Shown in pieces: positions 16,745-24,120 of a stretch of 39,038 nucleotides of DNA (positions are counted from its first letter, which is position 1; each line of letters begins with the position of its first letter). The notes under the pieces were generated by a model. It saw only the letters and a program-made list of their open reading frames with translations, was not told the DNA's origin and ran no database searches. Both the position numbers and the translations under genes were made by a program. The stretch is from CAZMMV01 sp964567475. Its GTDB lineage: Bacteria > Bacillota > Clostridia > Tissierellales > Tissierellaceae. The stretch spans positions 1-39,038 of the forward strand of contig CAZMMV010000009.1 in assembly GCA_964567475.1 (NCBI GenBank). The letters run 5' to 3'.

Positions 16745-17169
16745 TGTATTCTGAAAAAGTAATGGATCATTTTAAAAATCCAAGAAATGTGGGAGAAATT
16801 CCAGATGCAGATGGAGTTGGAGAAGTAGGTAACGCAAGATGTGGAGATATAATGAAAATATACCTTAAAATAAATGATAATAAAATACAAGATGTAAAGT
16901 TTAAAACTTTTGGATGTGGTTCAGCTATTGCTTCATCAAGTATGGCAACTGAGTTAATAAAGGGAAAGACTATTGATGAGGTAATGGAAATAACTAATAG
17001 AGCGGTAGTAGAAGCTTTAGATGGACTGCCTCCTGTTAAAGTACATTGTTCTGTATTAGCAGAACAAGCTATAAAATCAGCTTTACTAGATTATTCTGAA
17101 AAATCTGGAGTTCATATAGAAGGTTTAGAAGATGTAAACTTTGATGATCCACATGATGATCATAATTAA
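16744..17169 (+). CDS. iscU: Fe-S cluster scaffold IscU/NifU-like
   Basis: A 141-residue scaffold protein that assembles Fe-S clusters with sulfur from IscS. The three conserved cysteines are visible in NARCGDIM, KTFGCGSAIASSS and VKVHCSVLAEQAI. The first has the usual following Gly-Asp. The C-terminus is Asp/His-rich (DDPHDDHN). It overlaps iscS by one base and ends the isc operon before a hairpin. In many Firmicutes mnmA follows in this place, and it is absent here. Confidence 0.95.
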   Translation: MYSEKVMDHFKNPRNVGEIPDADGVGEVGNARCGDIMKIYLKINDNKIQDVKFKTFGCGSAIASSSMATELIKGKTIDEVMEITNRAVVEALDGLPPVKVHCSVLAEQAIKSALLDYSEKSGVHIEGLEDVNFDDPHDDHN

Positions 17170-17183
17170 ACAATCATAAAATT

Positions 17184-17213
17184 GCAAATTATAGTATTTA
17201 TACTATAATTTGC
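17184..17213 (+). terminator. isc operon hairpin
   Basis: A perfect 13-bp stem (GCAAATTATAGTA) with loop TTTA. It has no long T tract, so it may be a partial terminator or an mRNA 3'-end stabiliser. Confidence 0.55.
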
Positions 17214-17283
17214 TAGAATTATTATCTTTCATTAGTGATATGCTAAACTCAGTTACACTTAAATATTTATAAAGAAAGGAAAG

Positions 17284-17460
17284 ATGATAATATTGGATAC
17301 TAAAAATAGTAATAAAAAATTATTAGCTACAATTATAGGTGGATCTATGGGTATGATTATTGGTTCTCAAATGGTGCCCAGCAATAAGAAAAAAATAATG
17401 AAAAAGGCAAAAACAACAACAGAAAATATTAAAGAAGGATTAGATTCTTTGTTAAATTAG
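17284..17460 (+). CDS. YtxH-like single-membrane miniprotein
   Basis: A 58-residue ORF with a hydrophobic glycine-rich segment at residues 13-31 (LLATIIGGSMGMIIGSQMV) and a lysine-rich C-terminal amphipathic stretch (NKKKIMKKAKTTTENIKEG). This is the layout of YtxH/glycine-zipper miniproteins. AAGGA ends only three bases before the ATG; a TTG three codons later is 12 bases away, so the exact start is ambiguous. A strong terminator overlaps the stop codon, which supports a real gene end. The function is unknown. Confidence 0.7.
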   Translation: MIILDTKNSNKKLLATIIGGSMGMIIGSQMVPSNKKKIMKKAKTTTENIKEGLDSLLN

Positions 17461-17482
17461 GCAGCTTTTGCTGCCTTTTTTT
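17460..17482 (+). terminator. miniprotein terminator
   Basis: GGCAGC and GCTGCC around a TTTT loop, then seven Ts. It overlaps the last base of the stop codon. Confidence 0.92.
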
Positions 17483-17502
17483 ACAAATTAAGGGGGTATA
17501 AA

Positions 17503-18687
17503 ATGATCCCAGAATCATTTTTAAATAGAAGTATATTAACTTTATTAATATTATTAATTGCATTAATAATATATTTTTTAATAAATATAGGAAATAAGTT
17601 TATTCCAAAAGATAAAAGAATAGAATTAAAAGATAAAAAGATATTAATAATTGTTATAGGATTGCTGTTTACCTTTGCCTTTTATTATCTTTTAAAGAAA
17701 TATCCTATTTTAACTGATACTTTCTATACTATTATTCTTTCGGCAATATTAGCTTATCTTTTTAATCCTATTATTAATTTTTTTGAAAGAAATAATATCA
17801 AAAGGTTATATGGAGTGCTAATTTTGTATTTACTCATACTAGCTGTAATATTTATATTAGCTTTTTTGGTGATTCCAAGATCTAGTAGAGAAATAAAAAA
17901 ACTGGCAATATATATGCCCCGGTATTTAAAGACTATATCAGGAATTATAGATAATATATATAATAAATACTATACTACAATAGGAGAGTTACCTCCTATA
18001 TTTGAAGGAGTTCAACAAGTAATTATGGAAAATATTGTAGGAATAGAAAATATTGTAGTAAATGCATTGAAATCATTTGTAACAGGTATTATAAATACAT
18101 TTGCAAAATTTATTTCATTGGTTTTAACTCCAATATTAACATTATATTTCTTAGCAGATAAAGATTATTTTTTAAAAAGAATAAAAAAGTTAATTCCAAA
18201 TAAATACAAGGATAAAAGCTTAGAATTATTTAGAAAAATTGATGAATCTCTTTCTAAATTTGTAAGGGGTAAAATAATACTTGCTATTTCTGTTGGTGCA
18301 GGAACAACTATAGCCTTATTAATTATAGGTGTAGATTTTGCAATATTTATAGGTATAATAACAGCCTTAGCTGATGTTATACCCTATATAGGGCCATTTT
18401 TAGGATTTTTACCAGCAGTATTTTTTGCTTTTCTAAGCAGTCCAATTAAAGCTATATGGGTATCTATATTATTTGTTTTAATTCAATGGATAGAAAACAA
18501 TATATTAGCGCCAAAGATAATAGGAGATACAACAGGTATACATCCTATTATGATATTGCTTTCAATTATAATTGGTGGAGGAGTATTTGGAGTAGTAGGT
18601 ATGATATTAGCAGTTCCAGTAGTTGCAGTTTCTAATATTTTATTTGATTTTTTTAGTGATGAATTTAAAAATACTAATATTAGCTAA
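17503..18687 (+). CDS. AI-2E family transporter (YrrI/PerM-like)
   Basis: A 394-residue membrane protein of the AI-2E/PerM family. Hydrophobic segments lie near residues 10-27, 50-65, 74-95 and 105-125. A long loop follows, and at least four more segments lie in the C-terminal half (ILAISVGAGTTIALLIIG, FIGIITALADVIPYIGPFLGF, ILLSIIIGGGVFGVVGMILAVPV). The motif DVIPYIGPFLG is a family hallmark. Bacillus has its homologue yrrI immediately upstream of alaS, as here. Transport of a quorum signal has been shown only for a few members, so the substrate is unknown. The ribosome site is GGGGG, seven bases before the ATG. Confidence 0.9.
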   Translation: MIPESFLNRSILTLLILLIALIIYFLINIGNKFIPKDKRIELKDKKILIIVIGLLFTFAFYYLLKKYPILTDTFYTIILSAILAYLFNPIINFFERNNIKRLYGVLILYLLILAVIFILAFLVIPRSSREIKKLAIYMPRYLKTISGIIDNIYNKYYTTIGELPPIFEGVQQVIMENIVGIENIVVNALKSFVTGIINTFAKFISLVLTPILTLYFLADKDYFLKRIKKLIPNKYKDKSLELFRKIDESLSKFVRGKIILAISVGAGTTIALLIIGVDFAIFIGIITALADVIPYIGPFLGFLPAVFFAFLSSPIKAIWVSILFVLIQWIENNILAPKIIGDTTGIHPIMILLSIIIGGGVFGVVGMILAVPVVAVSNILFDFFSDEFKNTNIS

Positions 18688-18702
18688 TTTAAGGGCCTAA
18701 CA

Positions 18703-18731
18703 TTGACAAATCTTCAATATTAAATTATAAT
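18703..18731 (+). promoter_or_regulatory. sigma-A promoter upstream of alaS
   Basis: TTGACA at 18703-18708, a 17-base spacer and TATAAT at 18726-18731, all consensus. An intrinsic-terminator-like hairpin begins about 16 bases after the expected transcription start. Confidence 0.9.
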
Positions 18732-18753
18732 TTAGATATATACTTAAGAAGGA

Positions 18754-18781
18754 AAAAAGTCCCTATTTAGAGGGACTTTTT
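18754..18781 (+). terminator. terminator-like hairpin in the alaS leader
   Basis: AAAAAGTCCCT pairs perfectly with AGGGACTTTTT around a six-base loop. It lies between the alaS promoter and the alaS ribosome site, so it is in the alaS leader rather than only at the end of the upstream gene. Confidence 0.8.
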
Positions 18782-18822
18782 GTAATATATTATAAGTAAA
18801 TTTTAACGTAGAGGTGAATAAA

Positions 18823-21450
18823 ATGAAAAAAATTGGATTACATGAAATACGAAAAGAATTTCTAGATTTTTTCAGAGAAAAGGATCATTTGCTTGCTCCA
18901 AGTTTTTCCTTGATACCTAAAAATGACAAGTCATTACTACTAGTAGGAGCAGGAATGGCACCATTAAAAAGATTTTTTACAGGAGAAGCAACTCCACCAG
19001 AGAAAAGGATGGTAACTTGTCAAAAGTGTATTAGAACTGGAGACATTGAAAATGTAGGTAAAACTGATAGACATGCTACTTTTTTTGAAATGTTAGGAAA
19101 CTTTTCATTTGGAGATTATTTTAAAAAAGAAGCATGTCAATGGGCTTGGGAGTTTTTAACTGAAAGGTTAGAAATTGAAAAAGAAGATCTATGGGTAACC
19201 GTATATTTAGATGATGATGAAGCTTTTGCTATCTGGAAAGATGATATAGGAATACCTGAAGAAAATATTGTAAGGCTTGGTAAAGAAGATAACTTTTGGG
19301 AGTTAGAAGTAGGACCATCTGGACCTTGTTCTGAAATATATGTTGATAGAGGTATAGAATATGGTTGTGGATCTGATGATTGTAAGCCAGGATGTGAATG
19401 TGATAGATTTATAGAAGTTTGGAATTTAGTTTTTACTCAATTTGATAAAGATAAAAATGGAGTTTATAATCCATTATTACATCCCAATATAGATACAGGA
19501 ATGGGACTCGAAAGAATTGCTGCTATTATGGAAGGTGTAACAACTATTTTTGATACCGAAGAATTTAAAGAAATAATAAGAGAAGTAGAAAAGGTCTCTA
19601 AAGCTAAATATGGAGTAAATAAGAATGATGACACTTCAATTAGAATAATTACTGATCATAGTAGGGCCATGACCTTTTTAGTATCCGATGGTGTTTTGCC
19701 AAGTAATGAGGGCAGAGGATACATTCTTAGAAGAATTATTCGTAGGGCAGCCAGACATGGAAAATTAATAGGAACAGAAAAGGTTTTTTTAACTGATATA
19801 GTTAATGTTGTAATAGAATCCTGGAAGGTTCAATATCCAGAATTAAAAGAACGAGGAGACCAAATAAAAAGAATAATTAAAGCAGAAGAAGATAAGTTTC
19901 AAGAAACTATTAATCAAGGTATAGAGATATTAGATACTTACATGCAGGATATGAATTTAAATAATCAAACACAATTAGATGGTCATAAGGCATTTAAACT
20001 GTATGATACTTATGGTTTTCCATTAGATTTAACTAGGGAAATACTAGAAGAAAAATCATTAACTGTGGATGAAGAAGTATTTAACAGCAATATGGAAGAC
20101 CAAAGAAATAGAGCCAGACAAGCTAGAGAAAAAGATAGTGGTTGGGTATCTAATAGTTCAAGTGATTTATTTGAAGGTCTTAATACTAAATTCAAGGGTT
20201 ATGAAACTATAAGTTTAATGACAAAAGTAATAGGATTATTTGTAGATAATGAACCTAGAGAAAGCCTTAATAATGGCGATGAAGGAATAATAATTTTAGA
20301 AGAAACTCCTTTTTATGGTGAATCAGGTGGACAAATAGGCGATACTGGAATAATAGAAAATAATAAATTTAAAGCTAGGGTAATAGACACCAAACGTTCA
20401 AAAGAAGATCATTTTATTCATATAGTTAAAATTTTAGAGGGTAGTGTTAGTTTAAATAGCGAAGTTATTGCTACTATTGAAGATAGAAGAAGAAATGATA
20501 TAAAAAGAAATCACTCAGCTACTCATATTTTACACAGAGCATTAAAAGATGTATTGGGTGAACATGTAAATCAAGCAGGTTCAGTAGTAACGGATAGTAG
20601 ATTAAGGTTTGATTTTACTCATTTTGAAGCTGTTACAGATGAAGAACTAAATAAAGTTGAAGAAATAGTTAACTCTAAAATATTAGATAATTTAGAAGTA
20701 ACTACAATAGAAACTAGTTTGAAAAAAGCACAAGATTTAGGTGTAGTAGGATTATTTGAGGATAAATATAAGGACATGGTTAGAGTTCTTGCAATTGGTG
20801 ATTATTCTATGGAATTGTGCGGAGGAACTCATGTATCTAATACAGGAAATATTGGACTTTTCAAGATAATTTCTGAATCAAGTATTGCATCTGGTGTTAG
20901 AAGGATTGAAGCAATAACAGGAAGTTCTTTGTATAATTATATAAATAGTATGGAAAAAGATATTGAAGAAATTGCAAATATAACAAAAACTAATAAGACT
21001 AATATATCTGATAAGATAAAATCCTTAATAGATGATATAAAAGAAAAAGAAAGAGAAATAGAAGAAATGCAATCCAAGATGGCTACTAATATAGCAGATG
21101 ATATAATAGAAACTAAAAAAGAAGTTAGTGGAATTTCTGTAATTAGTTATAAAGCAAATAATATGGATATGAATGAATTAAGAAAATTAGGAGATCAATT
21201 AAAGAATAAGTTAAGCCAAGGAGTTATTGTTTTAGCTAGTGTAAAAGACGATAAGGTATACTTTGTATCTATGGTTACATCTGACTTAATAAAAGAAGGT
21301 ATAAAGGCCGGAGATATAGTTAGAGAGGTAGCAAAGGTAACAGGTGGTTCAGGTGGAGGAAGACCAGATATGGCTCAAGCTGGTGGAAAAGATGTTTCTA
21401 AGGTAGATGAGGCATTATCAATTGTTTATGGATTAATAGAAAACAAATAA
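18823..21450 (+). CDS. alaS: alanyl-tRNA synthetase
   Basis: An 875-residue class II synthetase with the full AlaRS domain order. The catalytic domain is N-terminal (FFEMLGNFSFGDYF near residue 82, LEVGPSGPCSEIY near 165, NIDTGMGLERIAAI near 225). The editing domain has HSATHILHRAL and the zinc pair in ELCGGTHVSNTG. The C-Ala/DHHA1 tail ends in TGGSGGGRPDMAQAGG. ATG 18823 is chosen because GAGGTG precedes it by six bases; a GTG three codons earlier is part of that ribosome site. Unlike asnS and leuS here, it has no T-box. The following genes (ireB, ruvX, DUF1292) keep the conserved Firmicute order. Confidence 0.97.
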   Translation: MKKIGLHEIRKEFLDFFREKDHLLAPSFSLIPKNDKSLLLVGAGMAPLKRFFTGEATPPEKRMVTCQKCIRTGDIENVGKTDRHATFFEMLGNFSFGDYFKKEACQWAWEFLTERLEIEKEDLWVTVYLDDDEAFAIWKDDIGIPEENIVRLGKEDNFWELEVGPSGPCSEIYVDRGIEYGCGSDDCKPGCECDRFIEVWNLVFTQFDKDKNGVYNPLLHPNIDTGMGLERIAAIMEGVTTIFDTEEFKEIIREVEKVSKAKYGVNKNDDTSIRIITDHSRAMTFLVSDGVLPSNEGRGYILRRIIRRAARHGKLIGTEKVFLTDIVNVVIESWKVQYPELKERGDQIKRIIKAEEDKFQETINQGIEILDTYMQDMNLNNQTQLDGHKAFKLYDTYGFPLDLTREILEEKSLTVDEEVFNSNMEDQRNRARQAREKDSGWVSNSSSDLFEGLNTKFKGYETISLMTKVIGLFVDNEPRESLNNGDEGIIILEETPFYGESGGQIGDTGIIENNKFKARVIDTKRSKEDHFIHIVKILEGSVSLNSEVIATIEDRRRNDIKRNHSATHILHRALKDVLGEHVNQAGSVVTDSRLRFDFTHFEAVTDEELNKVEEIVNSKILDNLEVTTIETSLKKAQDLGVVGLFEDKYKDMVRVLAIGDYSMELCGGTHVSNTGNIGLFKIISESSIASGVRRIEAITGSSLYNYINSMEKDIEEIANITKTNKTNISDKIKSLIDDIKEKEREIEEMQSKMATNIADDIIETKKEVSGISVISYKANNMDMNELRKLGDQLKNKLSQGVIVLASVKDDKVYFVSMVTSDLIKEGIKAGDIVREVAKVTGGSGGGRPDMAQAGGKDVSKVDEALSIVYGLIENK

Positions 21451-21457
21451 AGACTTA

Positions 21458-21466
21458 TGATATAAT
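21458..21466 (+). promoter_or_regulatory. extended -10 promoter of ireB
   Basis: TGATATAAT directly after the alaS stop, 22 bases before the GTG start of ireB. There is no clear -35. It may add an internal start to read-through from alaS. Confidence 0.5.
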
Positions 21467-21487
21467 AGTATATTAGGGGGTGTTTGT

Positions 21488-21748
21488 GTGGATAATAAAT
21501 TTAGTGAAACTATGAAATTTGAACCACCTAAAGAAAATATAAAAACCGTAAAAGAAATAATATTTTCTACATTTTCTTCTTTAGAAGAAAAAGGATATAA
21601 CCCTGTTAATCAAATAATAGGATATATTTTGTCTGGAGATCCAACTTATATAACTAGTTATAACAATGCTAGGTCTATAATATGCAATATAGAAAGAGAT
21701 GAGTTATTAGAAGAATTATTAAATTCTTATTTAAAATATAATAAATAG
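21488..21748 (+). CDS. ireB: IreB family regulatory phosphoprotein (YrzL, UPF0297)
   Basis: An 86-residue protein of the UPF0297/DUF965 family. The N-terminal segment MDNKFSETMKF is where the Enterococcus IreB protein is phosphorylated on threonine by the PASTA kinase IreK. NPVNQIIGYILSGDPTYITSYNNAR is the family core. Its position straight after alaS is conserved in Firmicutes. It starts at GTG 21488 behind GGGGGTG. A role in cell-envelope signalling is established only for Enterococcus; here it is inferred. Confidence 0.93.
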   Translation: MDNKFSETMKFEPPKENIKTVKEIIFSTFSSLEEKGYNPVNQIIGYILSGDPTYITSYNNARSIICNIERDELLEELLNSYLKYNK

Positions 21749-21779
21749 AAAATTATTTAAATCTTTTTTAAAAGAAATT

Positions 21780-21840
21780 TTAAAAAACATATGATATTAT
21801 AATCAACAAGCAAAAGTATTATAATACATATGTTTTTTAA
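21780..21840 (+). terminator. long AT-rich hairpin after ireB
   Basis: TTAAAAAACATATG plus TATTATAAT pairs with ATTATAATA plus CATATGTTTTTTAA, 23 pairs with one bulged A and a 14-base loop. The T run at the 3' end makes it a bidirectional terminator. It separates ireB from the aldo/keto reductase gene. Confidence 0.8.
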
Positions 21841-21872
21841 TTAAATACTATATTTGGAACAAGGTGAAATTA

Positions 21873-22820
21873 TTGAAAAGAGTAAAATTAGGAAGTACAG
21901 ATATTGAGGTTTCAAGACTATGTTTTGGATCTTTAACAATGACTCCCTTTCAAGCTAATTTAAGTGTTAAAGAAGGGGCATATTTAATAGAGTATGCTTA
22001 TGATAAAGGGATTAACTTTATTGATACGGCAGAAATTTATGAGAATTATGATTATATAAAAACTGCCTTAAAGGGTATAAAAAGAGAGGACTTTGTAATA
22101 ACAACTAAATGCTATGCGTATACAGAAGATATGGCAAGGGAGAGTCTAGAACTTGCATTAAAAAAACTAGATACAGATTATATAGATATAATGTTATTAC
22201 ACGAACAAGAAAGTATTCACACAGTAAGAGGCCATTTTGAAGCCATAGAATATTTTTTAAAAGAAAAAGAAAAAGGTAGAATAAGAGCTTTTGGTATATC
22301 GACTCATAGAGTTTCAGGTGCTATTGCAGCGAAGGAAGTAAAAGAAATTGAGATTCTTCATCCCATAATAAATAAGCGTGGTATAGGAATACAAGATGGT
22401 AGCAGAGAAGATATGTTAAGAGAATTAAAAGAAATAAATGCAATGGGTAAAGGAATTTATGCTATGAAGCCTTTAGGCGGTGGTCATTTAATAAATGATG
22501 TAGAGTCATCTTTTAATTATGTTAAGTCAATAGATTATATTGATTCAATAGCTATAGGTATGCAATCAACTATAGAGATTGATGCCAATATAAGTCTTTT
22601 GGAAAATGGATACATAGCAGAAAATATAAAAGATAAGTTGAAAAATAAAAAGAGAAAACTAATAGTTGCAGATTATTGCATAGGATGTGGAAAATGTGTA
22701 GCTAGATGTAGACAAAATGGTATAGAAGTTATAAATGGGAAAGCTACTCCAAATAAAAAATGTATTCTATGTGGATATTGTGCTAAGGTTTGTCCGGAAT
22801 TTTGTATTAAAGTAATTTAA
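21873..22820 (+). CDS. aldo/keto reductase with C-terminal [4Fe-4S] dicluster domain
   Basis: A 315-residue protein. Residues 1-255 form an aldo/keto reductase barrel, with FIDTAEIYENYDYI holding the Asp/Tyr catalytic pair, TTKCYAY the usual Lys position and DIMLLHEQE the usual His position. The C-terminal 50 residues are a ferredoxin-like domain with two cluster motifs, CIGCGKCVARC and CILCGYCAKVC. This oxidoreductase family is common in anaerobes; substrates are mostly unknown and electron exchange with ferredoxin is an inference. TTG 21873 is chosen because AAGGTG lies six bases upstream. It interrupts the usual ireB-ruvX adjacency. Confidence 0.88.
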   Translation: MKRVKLGSTDIEVSRLCFGSLTMTPFQANLSVKEGAYLIEYAYDKGINFIDTAEIYENYDYIKTALKGIKREDFVITTKCYAYTEDMARESLELALKKLDTDYIDIMLLHEQESIHTVRGHFEAIEYFLKEKEKGRIRAFGISTHRVSGAIAAKEVKEIEILHPIINKRGIGIQDGSREDMLRELKEINAMGKGIYAMKPLGGGHLINDVESSFNYVKSIDYIDSIAIGMQSTIEIDANISLLENGYIAENIKDKLKNKKRKLIVADYCIGCGKCVARCRQNGIEVINGKATPNKKCILCGYCAKVCPEFCIKVI

Positions 22821-22834
22821 GTTAGGAGAAATAT

Positions 22835-23248
22835 ATGGAAAGAATAATGGGATTAGATGTTGGAGATAAAACTATTGGAGTTGCTATATCAGATTTATTA
22901 GGTTTAACAGCTCAGGGTCTAACTACTATACGAAGAGAAAGTAAAGTAAAAGATTATGGTGCATTAGAAGAAATAATGAAAGAATACGATATAAAAAAAG
23001 TTGTAGTAGGATTGCCTAAAAATATGAATGGAACTATAGGACCTCAGGGAGAAAAAACTATTAATTTTGCAAAAAAACTTAAGAATAAATTTGATGTAGA
23101 AATAATTTATCAAGATGAGAGACTTAGTACAAAAGCAGCTGAGCAAATGTTAATAGAAGGAAATGTTAGAAGAAATAAGAGAAAAACTGTGATAGATAAG
23201 GTGGCTGCTACAATAATATTACAAACTTATTTAGAAATGATATTTTAA
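22835..23248 (+). CDS. ruvX: Holliday-junction-resolvase-like RuvX/YqgF (YrrK)
   Basis: A 137-residue RNase H-fold nuclease. RIMGLDVGDKTIGVAISD at the N-terminus contains the first catalytic Asp, VVGLPKNMNGTIGPQ follows, and YQDERLSTKAAEQ carries the next acidic residue. YqgF in E. coli matures 16S rRNA; roles at Holliday junctions are also proposed. It lies 14 bases after the aldo/keto reductase gene behind TAGGAG and 39 bases before the DUF1292 gene, the yrrK-yrzB order of Bacillus. Confidence 0.94.
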   Translation: MERIMGLDVGDKTIGVAISDLLGLTAQGLTTIRRESKVKDYGALEEIMKEYDIKKVVVGLPKNMNGTIGPQGEKTINFAKKLKNKFDVEIIYQDERLSTKAAEQMLIEGNVRRNKRKTVIDKVAATIILQTYLEMIF

Positions 23249-23287
23249 AAAATTTAAAAATACATTGTTTTAAAAGGAGACTTGCAA

Positions 23288-23539
23288 ATGGATGAAAAAA
23301 TAATTTTATTTGATGAAAAAGGCAAAGAACAAGAGTTTACTATATTGGCAACCTTTGGATTAGACGATGAAAACTATGCTGCACTTATACCCACAGATGA
23401 TATAGAAAGTTCTATATATATTTTAAGAATGGAAAAAGATAATGAGGGAAATCTACTTTTAATTGGAATAGAAGATGACAAAGAACTTGAAGCTGCAATA
23501 GATGCTTATGAAGAAATACAAGAGGAAAATCTTAAGTAG
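23288..23539 (+). CDS. DUF1292 protein (YrzB)
   Basis: An 83-residue acidic protein typical of DUF1292: EKIILFDEKGKEQEFTILATFGLDDENYAALIP, then a hydrophobic strand segment, ending in a highly acidic helix (DDKELEAAIDAYEEIQEEN). ATG 23288 has AAGGAG nine bases upstream. It is always found near ruvX in Firmicutes; its molecular function is unknown. The -35 of the next promoter begins at the base after its stop. Confidence 0.9.
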   Translation: MDEKIILFDEKGKEQEFTILATFGLDDENYAALIPTDDIESSIYILRMEKDNEGNLLLIGIEDDKELEAAIDAYEEIQEENLK

Positions 23540-23568
23540 TTGACAAAACTGTAAAATAGTAGTATTCT
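23540..23568 (+). promoter_or_regulatory. promoter of the Fur-family gene
   Basis: A consensus TTGACA at 23540-23545, 17-base spacer, and TATTCT (4 of 6) at 23563-23568. Confidence 0.75.
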
Positions 23569-23597
23569 TAAAATAGATTTGTTGAACGGGTGATAGC

Positions 23598-24038
23598 ATG
23601 GAATTTAATATAATAAAAGAAAAGCTTCAAAAAGAAGGGTATAAACTTACTAAGCAAAGGAAAGCTATATTAAAAGTTATAATAAATAATCCAGATGAAC
23701 ATTTAAGTTGTGATGGAATACATCAGATCGTAATAAAAGAATCCCCGGATTTAGGAATTGCTACGGTTTATAGGACATTACAACTATTTGAAAAACTTGA
23801 TATAGTTTATAGATTAAACTTTGATGATGGGTGTAGTAGATACGAACTTGCCCCGGGAACAGAAAGTCATCAACATCACCATTTGATTTGTATGGATTGC
23901 GGTAAGGTTATTGAAGTAAAGCTTGATTTACTAGAGTATTTAGAGGAATCAATAGAAAGGGAAGAGGAATTCTCTATAGTAGATCACAATTTGGAATTTT
24001 ATGGATATTGTAGAGAATGTAAAAATAAATCCCTATAG
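23598..24038 (+). CDS. Fur family metal-responsive regulator
   Basis: A 146-residue Fur/PerR/Zur family repressor. The winged helix includes KLTKQRKAILKVI and GIATVYRTLQLFEKL. The metal-binding region has ESHQHHHLICMDCGKV, and a structural zinc site is formed by CMDC and CREC near the C-terminus. Which metal or peroxide it senses cannot be decided by eye. It starts at ATG 23598 behind a weak GGGTGAT. It lies between the DUF1292 and RNase J genes with its own promoter and terminator. Confidence 0.92.
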   Translation: MEFNIIKEKLQKEGYKLTKQRKAILKVIINNPDEHLSCDGIHQIVIKESPDLGIATVYRTLQLFEKLDIVYRLNFDDGCSRYELAPGTESHQHHHLICMDCGKVIEVKLDLLEYLEESIEREEEFSIVDHNLEFYGYCRECKNKSL

Positions 24039-24052
24039 GGGGTTTATTTTTT
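24027..24052 (+). terminator. terminator overlapping the Fur-family stop codon
   Basis: AAATCCC pairs with GGGGTTT (one wobble) around TATAG, followed by ATTTTTT. The stop codon sits in the loop. Confidence 0.75.
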
Positions 24053-24120
24053 GAGTGGATAATTTTAAATGAGATTAAAAAATAAAATAATGGAAAATCT
24101 AATATAGAAGGAGAGTTGAT

